Shown piece by piece: positions 44,531 through 57,133 of a stretch of 64,000 bases of DNA. The DNA lies in the NCBI RefSeq assembly GCF_013391475.1, contig NZ_JACBAZ010000001.1, positions 454,377 through 518,376 on the forward strand. The letters are read 5' to 3'. Within the stretch, counting starts at the first letter, position 1; each line of letters opens with the position of its first letter. The notes below the pieces were generated by a model. It was not told where the DNA came from and did not search any database. It was given only the letters and a program-made list of their open reading frames with translations. Both the position numbers and the translations under genes were made by a program. Origin of the DNA: Oceaniferula marina. Lineage in GTDB: Bacteria > Verrucomicrobiota > Verrucomicrobiia > Verrucomicrobiales > Akkermansiaceae.

Positions 44531-46635
44531 ATGAGCCAAGAACCACACAAAGAAGGCTTACTGGCAGAATTCCCGCCTCACACCTACGACCAATGGCACG
44601 AGGCAGCGGAAAAACTTCTCAAAGGTGCCCCCTTTGAGAAACTGCTTGTCAGTAAAACCTACGAAGACATCACGATCCAACCGATCTATCGTCAAGAGGA
44701 TATTGAAAACCTCGAACACCGCAAACACCTTCCCGGATCGGGTTCCCTCGTCCGTGGTAGCCAAAGCGGTGGATTCCTCAAGGCTGGCTGGGAAATTTCC
44801 CAGGAAATCAGCCCATGCATGCCACCCAAGTGGAACGAAGTTGCCCACCAAGGACTCAACGGCGGTCAGAGTGAACTCAATGTCGTTCTGAACAACGTGA
44901 CCTGCAATGGCTACGATATGGACCAGAGTGAGAAAACCACTTGCGGACTCGCCCTTGAAAATATGGAAGACATGGAAGTGGCACTCGATGGAGTAGCACT
45001 TGACTCCATCTCCACATTCTGGCGCTCCGGTGCCGGTTCCGTCCCTGTAGCTGCGCTCTTCTTTGCTGCTGCAAAAAAACAAGGTATCGACCTCAAGAAC
45101 CTTCGCGGGTGTTTTGAAATCGATCCCCTCGCCGAGTGTGCCCTGCAAAGCCACATGACCCAGAGCCTGCAGACACGCCTGATGCACATGGCCGCCCTGA
45201 CGAAGTTTGCGATCAAGAATGCACCCCAGGTTCAAACCATCTGCGTCCAAGGGAACGTCTACCACAACAGCGGAGCTTCCGCGACGCAGGAGCTCGCATA
45301 CATCATCGGCACCGCCGTCTATTACATCGAGAAGATGAAAAAACGCGGCATCGAACCTGCCGACACGCTCAAACACATGCGTGTCCAACTCTCTGTCGGA
45401 TCCGACTACTTCATGGAAATTGCCAAGATCCGTGCCACCCGCTGGCTCTGGAGTAAAATGGCCGAAGCCTATGGAGTTGAAAACGCCACAGTCTACATCC
45501 ACGCATCCACATCCAAGTGGAACAAAACGCGCTACGATGCCCACAGCAACATGCTCAGGGTCACCTCGGAGGCCTTTGCTGCCGTTGTTGCCGGAGTTGA
45601 TGCCCTGCACGTCGGCCCCTACGACGAAATCGCAGGCAAGAGCGACGAGTTTTCCCGCCGTATCGCCCGGAACATCCACATCATTCTACGTGAAGAATGT
45701 GGCCTTGACCAAGTCATTGATCCAGCCGGTGGTTCCAACTACATCGAATGGCTCACCGACCAGGTAGCGGGTAAAGCCTGGGAGATCTTCCAGCAAATCG
45801 AGAAAGACGGAGGCATGCTGCGCACGCTCGAATCCGGATCGGTTCAAAAAGATATCGAAGCGGTCTACCAGAAAAAACGGACCAACATCCGTCGGCGCAA
45901 AGATCGTATCGTTGGTGCCAACATGTATCCCGATCTTGGGAATGGCCCTCTGACCAAACAAGGGTGCGGCAAACAAAACGACCACGCTTGTGCTCTCAAA
46001 GCCGGCTCCGCTGCCAAGCGCAAGGACGTCGCAGCTATTGCTGACATCACACCTTCGATCGAAGCGGAGATGATTGAACAAGCTATCGCAGCTGCCGAGC
46101 AAGGAGCGACCGTTGGCCAAATCGGTGACGCCACCGACCTCCACGCCGGCCGGACCTTCAACATCAAGCAAGTTCCTCAACGCCGCGCCGCTGAGGAATT
46201 CGAAGCTCTGCGCGATGCCTCAGCTGAATTTGAAAGCAAGACCGGAGCCGCTCCGGTCATCCTTCAACTCAACATGGGACCATCCCGTCGTTATCGCCTG
46301 CGAGCCGACTGGACCGCAGCCTTCTTTGAAGCCGCTGGTTTCAATATCGAAGGCTCGACGGACTTTGATACCATCGATGATGCTGTTGCGGCCTTGCAGT
46401 CTACCAACACAAAGGTGGCAGTAATCACCTCGGATGACGCCAACTACGCCGAATGTGTGGTGCCTCTGGCTAAAGCAATCAAGCAAAGCCAACCCGAAAC
46501 CACTCTCATCGTGGCAGGCGCTGCTGGCTATCAGGAAGAAGCGTGGCGCGAAGCCGGAGTCGATGACTTCGTCAACGTCCGCGTCAATAACTACGAAATG
46601 AACCTCAAACTTTTGAAAGGAGCAGGAGTAATCGC

Positions 46636-46639
<4 letters not shown>
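44531..46639 (+). CDS. mutA: Methylmalonyl-CoA mutase small (beta) subunit
   Basis: The 702-residue protein is the smaller partner of the two-subunit mutase. It has the mutase TIM-barrel blocks ([57 protein letters not shown]). Its C-terminal cobalamin-like domain lacks the DxHxxG motif, so it does not bind B12 and is structural, as in known MutA. Residues around 465-500 include [17 protein letters not shown], a Cys-containing insert. It overlaps mutB by four bases (ATGA), which secures one-to-one synthesis. Confidence 0.93.
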
Positions 46640-48813
<2,174 letters not shown>

Positions 48814-48840
48814 TTCGCACTGTTCAACCACTCATCTCAA

Positions 48841-48870
48841 GGGGCGGGCCAATGGGCTCGCCCCTTTTTT
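48841..48870 (+). terminator. Rho-independent terminator after mutB
   Basis: GGGGCGGGCC (48841-48850), loop AATG and GGCTCGCCCC (48855-48864) form a ten-pair GC-rich stem with one G-T pair, followed by six T. It lies 27 bp after the mutB stop and closes the propionate operon. Confidence 0.93.
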
Positions 48871-48996
48871 CATACCTATTGATCACTCATCCCTTAGCAA
48901 GCTATCCAGATTTGAATATAAACAAAGATTCTATATAAACGGCAAAAATATAGTACAACGGAGCGTATTTGTCATCGATCTAAGCATTTTAATAAA

Positions 48997-51900
48997 ATGA
49001 AAACAAACAGCAGGCTATCTAGGGCATATTCACTCATTATCGCCAGTATTCTTTCCATCTGCTTCAACCTAACAGCATGGTCTGAGCAAAAAAACATCTT
49101 AGCGGACATCGACGCCCCCCTGCTCTTTACAAAACGTCACTCCTATAAAGGGATTCACATTTACGATGCTTTTTACAAGTGGCCTCCCGGAGGAGGCGGT
49201 ATCTATATCATCGACAACACCCATCAAGCTCCGTCGGAGTGGAAAGAGCGATGCCTCATAGGTGAAGGAAGCAAAGTCACGCTAGGTAAGGGGCTTTATA
49301 CTCATCCTGAATTATCTTGGGACGCAAAACGCCTGCTCTTCTGTTATAAAGGTGAGCCTCAAGGAAACACCTGCATTTATGAAATCAACATCGACGGCTC
49401 CGGCTTACGACAAATCACCAACCCTGAAAGCTGCGGCATCAGCTTCAAGGGAACAAATAAAAGAGCCGGAATGCACGACCTCGCGCCAGCCTACTTACCC
49501 GATGGCCGCATTGTCTTCCTATCTACCCGGGCTGCCGGACTGGTTCCATGCAATAATTCAGGAGTGACTTTGCTCCACGTAATGAATGCAGACGGGTCAG
49601 ATATCCACCCGATCTCCGTCAACTCGGAAAACGAATTCGATCCCTGCGTCTTGCCGGATGGCCGCATCATTTTCGGGAGATGGGAATATATCGATAAAAA
49701 TGCTCTGACCGTCCAATCACTATGGACCGTCCACCCGGATGGAAGCAATGAAACCGCTCTGTTTGGAAACAACATGACCTTCCCCGAGGCCTGTATCGAC
49801 CCTCGCCCGGTGCCAGGAAGCCACCTCATTGCGACAACTCTGTCCAAACACAACGCCGCGCCAAGAGGAACCGTCGCCTACATCGATCCCTTCAAAGGTA
49901 AAAACAACCCTGAGGCCATTTTCAATTTCATTACTCCCAGTAAACCAACCGAGGATCGAGGTAATTCCTGTGAGCCCTATCCACTCAACGAGCGATGCCT
50001 CCTGGCAAGTGGGCGCCCCAAGGGGCAAAAACGCAACGTGATTGAATTTCTTGATAAAAACGGCACACGGCAAACGCTGATCTCAGACCCATCGATTTGC
50101 TTGCACGACCCGATGCTGGTCAAAGCCCGGCCCACCCCCCGTATTCTCCCAACCTTGACAGACCGCAGCAAAAAGACAGGTCAGTTTTTCGTCCAAAATG
50201 TCTATGAAGGGTTAAAGGGAATTAAACCTGGTGAGGCCAAGTGGTTGAGGGTCGTTGAAGAAAGCTCGCGAGTGAGCCCTAGCCCGCTCAGCAAGACTCC
50301 ATACAACCAAACGTTCCTTGTCAGCGGTGCTTTGGCATTCGCCGCAAAAATCTATCATGGCATGGTTCCGATCAATGATGACGGATCCATTTACTTCGAA
50401 GCCCCATCAGGTCGGCTTCTCTACTTCCAGGTTCTCGACAAAGATAAACGCTTGATCCGCAGCATGCGCACCTTCATTCAAGCAGCACCAGGCGTCACAC
50501 GTTCCTGTATTGGTTGTCATGAAGATAAAAGCAATACCCCCTCGCTTGCTCAAGGTCGGTCAACGACCCTCCGGGGAAAAGCCGCCAAGCTTCAGGATGA
50601 ATCATGGGGGAGCGGGTACATGGATTACCCCAGCATGATTCAACCCATCTGGGACAAACATTGCATTGACTGCCACGGGGGAGAAAAAGGATTCGCAGGC
50701 CGGCTCGACCTCACAGGAGGATGGACAACTCATTTCAATAACAGCTACGAAAACCTGATCGACCGCAAGCACACTCAGTTGGTTGCCCACTATATTTCAG
50801 GTATTGATTCGATGAATGGAACAGCCCACTACTCGAACCAACTTTTCCCTCCCCGCTCACACGGTTCGGCAACGGCCCCATTGGCCAAGGTGGTCATGTC
50901 GGAGCACCATGGAGCCAAACTCAGTCAAAAGGAAAGAGATCTGGTGATGGCTTGGATCGACAGCAACGGCATCTATTACGGGAACTGGGATTATACGGAT
51001 CACGGCTACACGTCCAATGCAATCAACAATACCTACCAGAATCTAAGTAAGGCCATCCAAGCTGCTAAATGCACCCAATGCCATGAGAAAAGTGTCACCC
51101 GCGACTGGATCAACTTAAGCCACCCCGAACTTAGCCGCATACTAAGAGCGCCTCTAGCAAAAGGGCCGCAAGGCTATGGCTTGGCTCTATGCAAAGACAC
51201 CCGGGTCGACCCCTTAAGGAAGAGAATTACCTTGCTTCGCAGTGGCCGCTACGAACATGCGGTCAAACCGCTCAGCTATTTCCCCAAAAAGAAAATCCCC
51301 AAACTGAATGAAGAAGCTCCCTCGTACGTCAGTTTTAAAAACACCGATGATCCGTCTTACCAACAAATTTTAAACATCATCCATACGGGCAGACTTGAAG
51401 CCCTGAAGTCACCCCGCATCGACATGCCTGGAGCCGTCGCCATTGCCGGAGAAGACAGGATGCTGATTGAACCTGATGTTCCCGTATCCGCCCCACCCTT
51501 GCAGGCTGAATACCAAAGCCCGCAAGGACTGAGGCTCCACTGGAGCCGAACCGCAAAAAACATTGGGTTAAAAGCTGAAATCCATCGTAGTAACAAGCGG
51601 GCATTCACCCCGAATGAAGAGACGCTTATCGCCGAAACACTGACAAATCACCACATTGACCAGCATCCCAGAAACGCAAGTCCATACTACGCATTGGTGC
51701 TCAAAGACAAAGAAGGCAAACGAAGCAAACCAAGCTACATCGACACACAACAAATCCACCCAGAAATCCTTGTAGCCTCGAAGGGACTCGGGGCCATCAG
51801 GATAAAGAATGGCAAGGTCACTCAGACCTATAAAACTCCAGGGATCTGCCAGGATGCCTGGCAGCTTCTGGACGGCTCCGTCATTGCCTCAGGAAAATCG

Positions 51901-52593
51901 GGCTTACGAAAATACAAAGCTGACGGCTCCTTGTTGTTTGAATACCTCGCGACCAACAAACAAAGTGAAATTCATACATGTATGCCTCTGGCTGACAATC
52001 GAACACTGATTGCTGAAAGTGGCCCGGCTCGTATTATCGAACTCGACCACACAGGAAAACCACACAAAACCATCCCCGTAGATGCCATCAAATTGAAGCA
52101 CCCGCACAAACAGATGAGAGGCGTCAGGAAAACAAAAAGTGGAGATTACCATATTATTTCCACCTACGAGAAACGCCTGCTGATCCTCAACTCAAACGGC
52201 AGCCTCAAAAAAGAAATCAACCTGAAAAACCATCCGAGTCCAAAACCAACAGCCGCGCTGCATTCCATCGTGCCTCTCCCCCAACATCGCCAATTGATCG
52301 GAACCTCCTACGGCAGCTCATTTGTTATCCTAGACGAAAACCAAGGTGTCGAGTGGGAGTTGACACCTGAAGACGTGCCCGAACTGGGAATGAAGTATGC
52401 GGCAGGCGCCCATGTCCTTCCCAATGGCAACCTGATCTGCACAAGCTACAACAGTGACTACCCCATTTTCGAAATCACACCGGATAAACACATCGTCTGG
52501 AAAATCAAAGCCTCTTCGGAAATAGGGCAACCTCTGCATGTGCAAGCGGTTAAAGATCCGGGAAACCCAGCGAATTTTGAATTGCTGAAATAA
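48997..52593 (+). CDS. HzsA-like exported cytochrome c / propeller protein
   Basis: This 1198-residue protein has a signal peptide (residues 1-29). An N-terminal TolB-like propeller region contains LSWDAKRLLFCYKG, DGRIVFLSTRAAG and DGSDIHPISVNSENEFDPCVLPDGRI written here as separate blades. Three CxxCH heme c motifs follow at residues 504-508 (CIGCH), 556-560 (CIDCH) and 692-696 (CTQCH). An FN3-like part and a C-terminal propeller (about 930-1198) complete it. The layout resembles proteins named HzsA-related after the hydrazine synthase alpha subunit of anammox bacteria. No HzsB/C partners are here, so hydrazine synthesis is not implied. It lies after the mutB terminator in an AT-rich upstream setting and has its own promoter. 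Its function is unknown. Confidence 0.8.
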   Translation: MKTNSRLSRAYSLIIASILSICFNLTAWSEQKNILADIDAPLLFTKRHSYKGIHIYDAFYKWPPGGGGIYIIDNTHQAPSEWKERCLIGEGSKVTLGKGLYTHPELSWDAKRLLFCYKGEPQGNTCIYEINIDGSGLRQITNPESCGISFKGTNKRAGMHDLAPAYLPDGRIVFLSTRAAGLVPCNNSGVTLLHVMNADGSDIHPISVNSENEFDPCVLPDGRIIFGRWEYIDKNALTVQSLWTVHPDGSNETALFGNNMTFPEACIDPRPVPGSHLIATTLSKHNAAPRGTVAYIDPFKGKNNPEAIFNFITPSKPTEDRGNSCEPYPLNERCLLASGRPKGQKRNVIEFLDKNGTRQTLISDPSICLHDPMLVKARPTPRILPTLTDRSKKTGQFFVQNVYEGLKGIKPGEAKWLRVVEESSRVSPSPLSKTPYNQTFLVSGALAFAAKIYHGMVPINDDGSIYFEAPSGRLLYFQVLDKDKRLIRSMRTFIQAAPGVTRSCIGCHEDKSNTPSLAQGRSTTLRGKAAKLQDESWGSGYMDYPSMIQPIWDKHCIDCHGGEKGFAGRLDLTGGWTTHFNNSYENLIDRKHTQLVAHYISGIDSMNGTAHYSNQLFPPRSHGSATAPLAKVVMSEHHGAKLSQKERDLVMAWIDSNGIYYGNWDYTDHGYTSNAINNTYQNLSKAIQAAKCTQCHEKSVTRDWINLSHPELSRILRAPLAKGPQGYGLALCKDTRVDPLRKRITLLRSGRYEHAVKPLSYFPKKKIPKLNEEAPSYVSFKNTDDPSYQQILNIIHTGRLEALKSPRIDMPGAVAIAGEDRMLIEPDVPVSAPPLQAEYQSPQGLRLHWSRTAKNIGLKAEIHRSNKRAFTPNEETLIAETLTNHHIDQHPRNASPYYALVLKDKEGKRSKPSYIDTQQIHPEILVASKGLGAIRIKNGKVTQTYKTPGICQDAWQLLDGSVIASGKSGLRKYKADGSLLFEYLATNKQSEIHTCMPLADNRTLIAESGPARIIELDHTGKPHKTIPVDAIKLKHPHKQMRGVRKTKSGDYHIISTYEKRLLILNSNGSLKKEINLKNHPSPKPTAALHSIVPLPQHRQLIGTSYGSSFVILDENQGVEWELTPEDVPELGMKYAAGAHVLPNGNLICTSYNSDYPIFEITPDKHIVWKIKASSEIGQPLHVQAVKDPGNPANFELLK

Positions 52594-52777
52594 CGTACAT
52601 CCCTCTCCTTGCCAGTTCCTTGATCACCTGCTGTTGATCAACATGGTGATTGCTGGTCAACGGTGAATCCCCTCGCTGTTGAACCATACCATGAAACCCT
52701 GAGTGCGACCCCAATAGCTACCAACCCATCAACGGTATAATCTTGCATTTGACAAGCGAGACTTATAATCAGAGGGC

Positions 52778-53899
52778 ATGCCGCGAAAGATCAAACCAGA
52801 ATGGCAACCCGAAGACGCTGATGAACACCACCAGTATGCAGGATTTGTCGCCCCCGGAGTCAGCGGGGGCCACGACGGCATGCCCGGCCCCTCGCCATCA
52901 GCCCGCAGACGACCACTGAAAAAACGCCGAAAACTCAGCCTGGATGATTTTGAAAAAGGGATTCTGGATTCGAATATCAGTGTGCTTTCCCAAGCGATCA
53001 CCCTGGTCGAGAGCAATAACCCTGAACACGAAAAAACAGCTCAGGCACTACTCCAGCGCATTCTTCCTAAGTCAGGCACATCCATCCGCATCGGCATCAC
53101 CGGCGTGCCCGGTGCCGGGAAAAGCACCTTGATTGAAAACATGGGCTGTATGCTCTGTGAAATGGGCCACCGGGTTGCAATCCTCGCGGTGGACCCCTCA
53201 AGTAGCGTCACCGGTGGTAGCATTCTCGGAGATAAAACCCGGATGGAGAATCTGGTTAAACAACCCAACGCCTTTATCAGACCATCACCATCGGGTGGAT
53301 CCCTCGGAGGTGTCGGACGTAAAAGTCGGGAGACCATGCTGCTCTGTGAGGCTGCAGGCTACGACGTCATTCTTGTGGAAACCGTCGGCGTGGGGCAAAA
53401 CGAAGTGACAGTCCGTTCCATGGTTGATTTCTATCTTCTGATCATGCTCTCCGGTGCAGGCGACGAGTTGCAAGGGATGAAAAAGGGCGTGATTGAGATC
53501 GCAGATCTGTTAGCTGTCAATAAAGCCGACGGCAATAACATTCAGCCTGCGCGTCTAGCGGCTGCCGAATACGGGCGGGTTCTCGAGTTTCTCCAACCCG
53601 CCACCCAGGGATGGAAAACAAAAGCCACAACCTGCTCGGCCTTTGAGCGTCCTACGCTCGAAGATCTCTGGAAAATCATTCTGGAATTTGTCGAAACCAC
53701 CCACGCTTCCGGCGCGCACGACGGAAGGCGCAAGGACCAATCCATCCAATGGATGCACTCGATGATTGAGGAAGAACTGCGAAACCGCTTCCTCCGGAGT
53801 GAAAAAATTCAACAATTACTGCCCGATATTGAACATCAGGTTGCCAACAACACCCTGCCTGCGACGTCGGCGGTCTACCAAATCATGCAAGAAATTTGA
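52778..53899 (+). CDS. meaB: Methylmalonyl-CoA mutase-associated GTPase MeaB/ArgK
   Basis: The 373-residue protein has G-protein motifs: GITGVPGAGKSTLIE (P-loop), VDPSSSVTGGSILGDKTRM, RPSPSGGSLGGVGRKSRE, LVETVGVGQNE and NKAD. These are the MeaB/ArgK signatures. MeaB guards the mutase and gates cobalamin loading. Residues 1-60 form a hydrophilic extension with Pro/Gly/His-rich sequence that is longer than in most relatives. It is split from mutAB by the HzsA-like gene, though same-strand. It has about 180 bp of its own upstream sequence. Confidence 0.94.
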   Translation: MPRKIKPEWQPEDADEHHQYAGFVAPGVSGGHDGMPGPSPSARRRPLKKRRKLSLDDFEKGILDSNISVLSQAITLVESNNPEHEKTAQALLQRILPKSGTSIRIGITGVPGAGKSTLIENMGCMLCEMGHRVAILAVDPSSSVTGGSILGDKTRMENLVKQPNAFIRPSPSGGSLGGVGRKSRETMLLCEAAGYDVILVETVGVGQNEVTVRSMVDFYLLIMLSGAGDELQGMKKGVIEIADLLAVNKADGNNIQPARLAAAEYGRVLEFLQPATQGWKTKATTCSAFERPTLEDLWKIILEFVETTHASGAHDGRRKDQSIQWMHSMIEEELRNRFLRSEKIQQLLPDIEHQVANNTLPATSAVYQIMQEI

Positions 53900-54188
53900 T
53901 AGTGGCTTATCCTTTCCATGCTCGATTTATGAACTCGAATGTATCGGAGCGATGATGAGGTAAAACCAAGCTGTGACTGATTCAAAGATCCATATTTGAA
54001 CATTTCGGTCCATGAGGCGCTATTTTTTCTTTATCAACAGCTGTCGTTTTGTTCAAAATGAACCGTCGCATCTAGTTTGAGACGCTCTTCATTCCACAGT
54101 AACCCTTCTGAGTAAGAAGGAAACCATGTGGATCGAGTCAAATCCATCCGATCTCCCCTAGCCTTCACTCAACCTCTTTTATCCCACC

Positions 54189-54947
54189 ATGAATTCAATA
54201 AGCAAGCTTGCCGTATTTGGATCGTTGCTCGGACTCAGCCTGGCAAACCCAGTCAACGCAGCCATCACACTTGTCTCGGAAAGCTTTGACTATCCTGATG
54301 GCAATCTGGCTGGCAACAATACGGGAACCGGTTTTTCAGATGCCTGGGGAAGCGGAAATTTCACAGTCCTCAATGGTGCGGCCTATTCGAATCCTAATTC
54401 ATCTACTCAGAACAGCACACAAAACCGAAGCCTCAACGGATTTTCCGAAACAACATTCACACTTAGCCTCGACTACACGGTTGTGGCCAATGTCGAAGGC
54501 TCTTACGACTTTCATGTCGTCCTGCTCGACGATTCAGGACAAACCTTGTTCAGCCTCGGCAACCGAAACAACCAAGGTTCTACCGGGGAGTTCTATGTAG
54601 CAAGGCTCGGAACAAACAGCGCCGGGAACGCGCAAAGCGCATACAAACTGGGAGGATCAGAAACCTTCTCAGACACCATGACGGTTGATTTTTCCATTTC
54701 TGGCACGTCCGTCACTGCCAACCTGAGTTCGGTCGCGTTTCCCAGTATGAACACTGTACTCAACCGCTCAGACTTCGCGGCAGCGATTGATTTTACGTCC
54801 GGAGGCACACTCCGCATCGAAAAGAGCGGCCTCGACGGAATGCAAATCACCACCGACAACATTCTTATCACTGCGGTTCCCGAACCCAGTTCCTCGATTC
54901 TGATGGCTATGGCAGGATGCACGCTGCTTGTCCGACGCCGACGCTAA
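54189..54947 (+). CDS. PEP-CTERM sorting domain protein
   Basis: The 252-residue protein has a signal peptide (residues 1-24, ending NPVNAA). A jelly-roll-like domain follows, starting LVSESFDYPDGNLAG and with AWGSGNFTVLNG, a pattern common in secreted PVC proteins. It ends VPEPSSSILMAMAGCTLL followed by VRRRR, a PEP-CTERM signal. It should be processed by an exosortase and placed at the surface or in an extracellular matrix. The ligand is unknown. Unlike the two PEP-CTERM genes at 57134 and 58454, its upstream region lacks the shared 28-bp element. Confidence 0.82.
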   Translation: MNSISKLAVFGSLLGLSLANPVNAAITLVSESFDYPDGNLAGNNTGTGFSDAWGSGNFTVLNGAAYSNPNSSTQNSTQNRSLNGFSETTFTLSLDYTVVANVEGSYDFHVVLLDDSGQTLFSLGNRNNQGSTGEFYVARLGTNSAGNAQSAYKLGGSETFSDTMTVDFSISGTSVTANLSSVAFPSMNTVLNRSDFAAAIDFTSGGTLRIEKSGLDGMQITTDNILITAVPEPSSSILMAMAGCTLLVRRRR

Positions 54948-55015
54948 GCGCGGCTCAGCTGGACGGCGAAGACTCCAGAACTGAATCACATGCTTGCTGC
55001 ACGTTTCTAAACCAC

Positions 55016-55963
55016 TTATTTTCTTTTGAAAATGAGAACCGCACGATCATCATAACTGATATACCCCTTTTTAAGGCCTTTTGTGGCTGGTGTTTTGATT
55101 CGAAGAGGATCATTTTTGAGTAATTGCTTCAGCAACAGCTCATACTCTTTTACAGACGCGTTTTCAGGAATATTCAAGTATCCATCAGAGCTTAGCTCAA
55201 TAACTTTAGGGTTAACTTCAAATGTCCAGCTTTTGATTTTATCTTTGGGTATGTTAAAGCCATCAATCACCCAATATTGAAATGGCTCAATGGCATTGAT
55301 ATTGTTTTGATAATGTGACTGAGCTTTCAAAAGAGGCATCATATACTCTCTAGCAATGTCTTTCTCTTTGATTTCAGCATCTGATAGTTTTAGTTTTTTG
55401 ATTATATTGCTTCGTAGTTCACTACATATTTCATCAACCAATTTTTCTTCGTCATTATAAATGATGCCGTCTACCCTGGCTTTACAGTCACCTAAGGCAA
55501 CGAGCTCTCTGCTATTGAAGTTATACCAAATAAGGCTAGCAGAAGGACGGAATACAGGGTCATTTTTAAAATCAATGTCAGGATACTTGCTGTAGAATTT
55601 TTTGTATTCAGCGTTGATTCTATCCAATATATATTCCTTGTTTTTATTAGGCGGTATAGAGGTGAAAACTCTATGGATAATATCCCGGCTTATTCGCCCA
55701 CCTTTTTTCCCCTTATATTTTTCGCCTGACTTATCTGTGGCTCCATCAAAAACGGCCATGTAAGACCCGTTGTAGAAGAGACCATCTTCACATACGGCAT
55801 TCCACTCTTCACCTGCCCCTATTTTGGATTGAATGTGATATTCAATTGATCCTTGAGGGACGTCATCATTCACTACTTTGTCATATTGAAGATTTTCGTC
55901 AGCACAAAGATGAACCATGCTACACAGACTGAGCACATGAATTAAAGAACTTCTCGTTTTCAT
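55016..55963 (-). CDS. Exported PP2C-like phosphatase family protein
   Basis: The 315-residue protein has a signal peptide (residues 1-21) and PP2C-like blocks: YMAVFDGATDKSG near residue 70 (metal-binding Asp-Gly), GGRISRDII, ASLIWYNFNSRELVALGDCK, IELSSDGYLNIPENAS (second metal Asp) and a closing YISYDDRAVLIFK. The order fits a PPM-type Ser/Thr phosphatase, though the first metal region (WNAVCEDGLFYNG) is less clear. An exported PP2C-like enzyme is unusual, as these normally act in the cytoplasm. Base composition is visibly AT-rich compared with the neighbours. It follows a GDPD gene at 51 bp in the same orientation. Confidence 0.7.
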   Translation of the reverse strand: MKTRSSLIHVLSLCSMVHLCADENLQYDKVVNDDVPQGSIEYHIQSKIGAGEEWNAVCEDGLFYNGSYMAVFDGATDKSGEKYKGKKGGRISRDIIHRVFTSIPPNKNKEYILDRINAEYKKFYSKYPDIDFKNDPVFRPSASLIWYNFNSRELVALGDCKARVDGIIYNDEEKLVDEICSELRSNIIKKLKLSDAEIKEKDIAREYMMPLLKAQSHYQNNINAIEPFQYWVIDGFNIPKDKIKSWTFEVNPKVIELSSDGYLNIPENASVKEYELLLKQLLKNDPLRIKTPATKGLKKGYISYDDRAVLIFKRK

Positions 55964-56014
55964 TGAAGGTTTCGTCGTTGACTCGAAATCACACCATTGA
56001 GATGATGGTTAAAA

Positions 56015-56941
56015 TCAATGGCGGTCAATTGCTTTAAGATACTTGATAAGATCTTCTGCTTTATCGGTCATGATAATTGAAAAGCCTCTGTCTAATAATT
56101 CCCCCCAAACTTTTTCAGGAGCGACAGCTGTATTTCTATCAACAAACCCACCATAATTGCTTACCCTTAATGTGAGTGCCCAGGTTCTGATATTTAGTTT
56201 ATTGAGGGCCTCAATCATCTCCTTCGAAACCGCAGGGTGGTCTAAGCTATTAAAACCAATATCAAATGAAGATGATGAAAGTGTATCTATATGACTTTGA
56301 TAATACTCGATCCCATTGCTATTTTTTGGCCAAGCAAGTGTGCTTCTACCTTTCCGAAAATTGAAACGGGGAACGTAATGTATTTTAGGATATTTCTTCG
56401 TTATTTTTTCAGCCTCTTCAAGTGAGTATGACCCTCGGTATAAAATAATACTTTCACAGCCAACCTTCTTGATAACCGGCATACACTCTTCAATCGATAC
56501 CCCCTTTAAGTCCAGATCAACATAGATTTTATCTTTGCAGCAGCGAAGAGCCTCCTCAAGAGTGGGCACCCGCTCATCCATCAATTCACGTGTATGTTTT
56601 TTAAGGCGCAGAGATTGTATTTTTTCCAAAGTTAAACTCGAAACATTTCCTTTTCCATCCGTGGTTCTTCTTACATTAGAATCATGCATTAACACCAATT
56701 GACCATCCTTGGTTCGTCTAACATCAACTTCAACGGCATCTACCCCACCAGCGATGCAATCTTTAATGGAGGAAATTGAATTTTCTGGGTTGCTTTTATA
56801 GACCGCTCGATGAGAAACGACAAAAACATGCTGATCATATTTCGTAATATCTCGTGGTTTGGAATCACCTGCCACTAACGGAAGTGAAATACTCCAAAAT
56901 ACGGCGGCCACCATTACATTTTTAACTGTGTTACTTATCAT
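56015..56941 (-). CDS. Exported glycerophosphodiester phosphodiesterase family protein
   Basis: The 308-residue protein has a signal peptide (residues 1-25). The GDPD core follows: VSHRAVYKSNPENSISSI, GGVDAVEVDVRRTKDG, LMHDSNVRRTTDGKG and YVDLDLKGVSIEE. Catalytic His and Glu/Asp positions are kept, but the usual HRG is HRA. It would release glycerol-3-phosphate or a similar product from phosphodiesters in the periplasm. It is the upstream member of an AT-rich two-gene unit with the PP2C-like gene, which may point to transfer. Confidence 0.88.
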   Translation of the reverse strand: MISNTVKNVMVAAVFWSISLPLVAGDSKPRDITKYDQHVFVVSHRAVYKSNPENSISSIKDCIAGGVDAVEVDVRRTKDGQLVLMHDSNVRRTTDGKGNVSSLTLEKIQSLRLKKHTRELMDERVPTLEEALRCCKDKIYVDLDLKGVSIEECMPVIKKVGCESIILYRGSYSLEEAEKITKKYPKIHYVPRFNFRKGRSTLAWPKNSNGIEYYQSHIDTLSSSSFDIGFNSLDHPAVSKEMIEALNKLNIRTWALTLRVSNYGGFVDRNTAVAPEKVWGELLDRGFSIIMTDKAEDLIKYLKAIDRH

Positions 56942-57060
56942 ATCATTGTATTGAATTCATTATCACTACACCTAGAATAGAGGGGAAAGCATTACACGCT
57001 CGTTTCATCCACGACCAATCATCATGCCTTAAAACCATATACAAAATGCCCCGCAAACAA

Positions 57061-57085
57061 AACGCCTCGTTCCCAACGAGGCCTT
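57061..57085 (-). terminator. Terminator of the LamG PEP-CTERM gene
   Basis: On the minus strand GCCTCGTT, loop GGG and AACGAGGC form an 8-bp stem (57064-57082), followed by GTTTTGTTT. It lies about 50 bp after the stop of the gene at 57134-57961. Confidence 0.75.
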
Positions 57086-57133
57086 TGAACTCGTCATCAT
57101 TGCAACTCGAGGAACTCGGCGTTGTTATCTAGA

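Noticed and set aside
44558-45679. Long antisense open frame opposite mutA
   Set aside because: Same reason: it shadows a well-supported gene and shows no domain motif.
52600-52680. TTGATCA-containing repeats after the HzsA-like gene
   Set aside because: Short and imperfect, no T-tract, so I do not call a terminator or operator.
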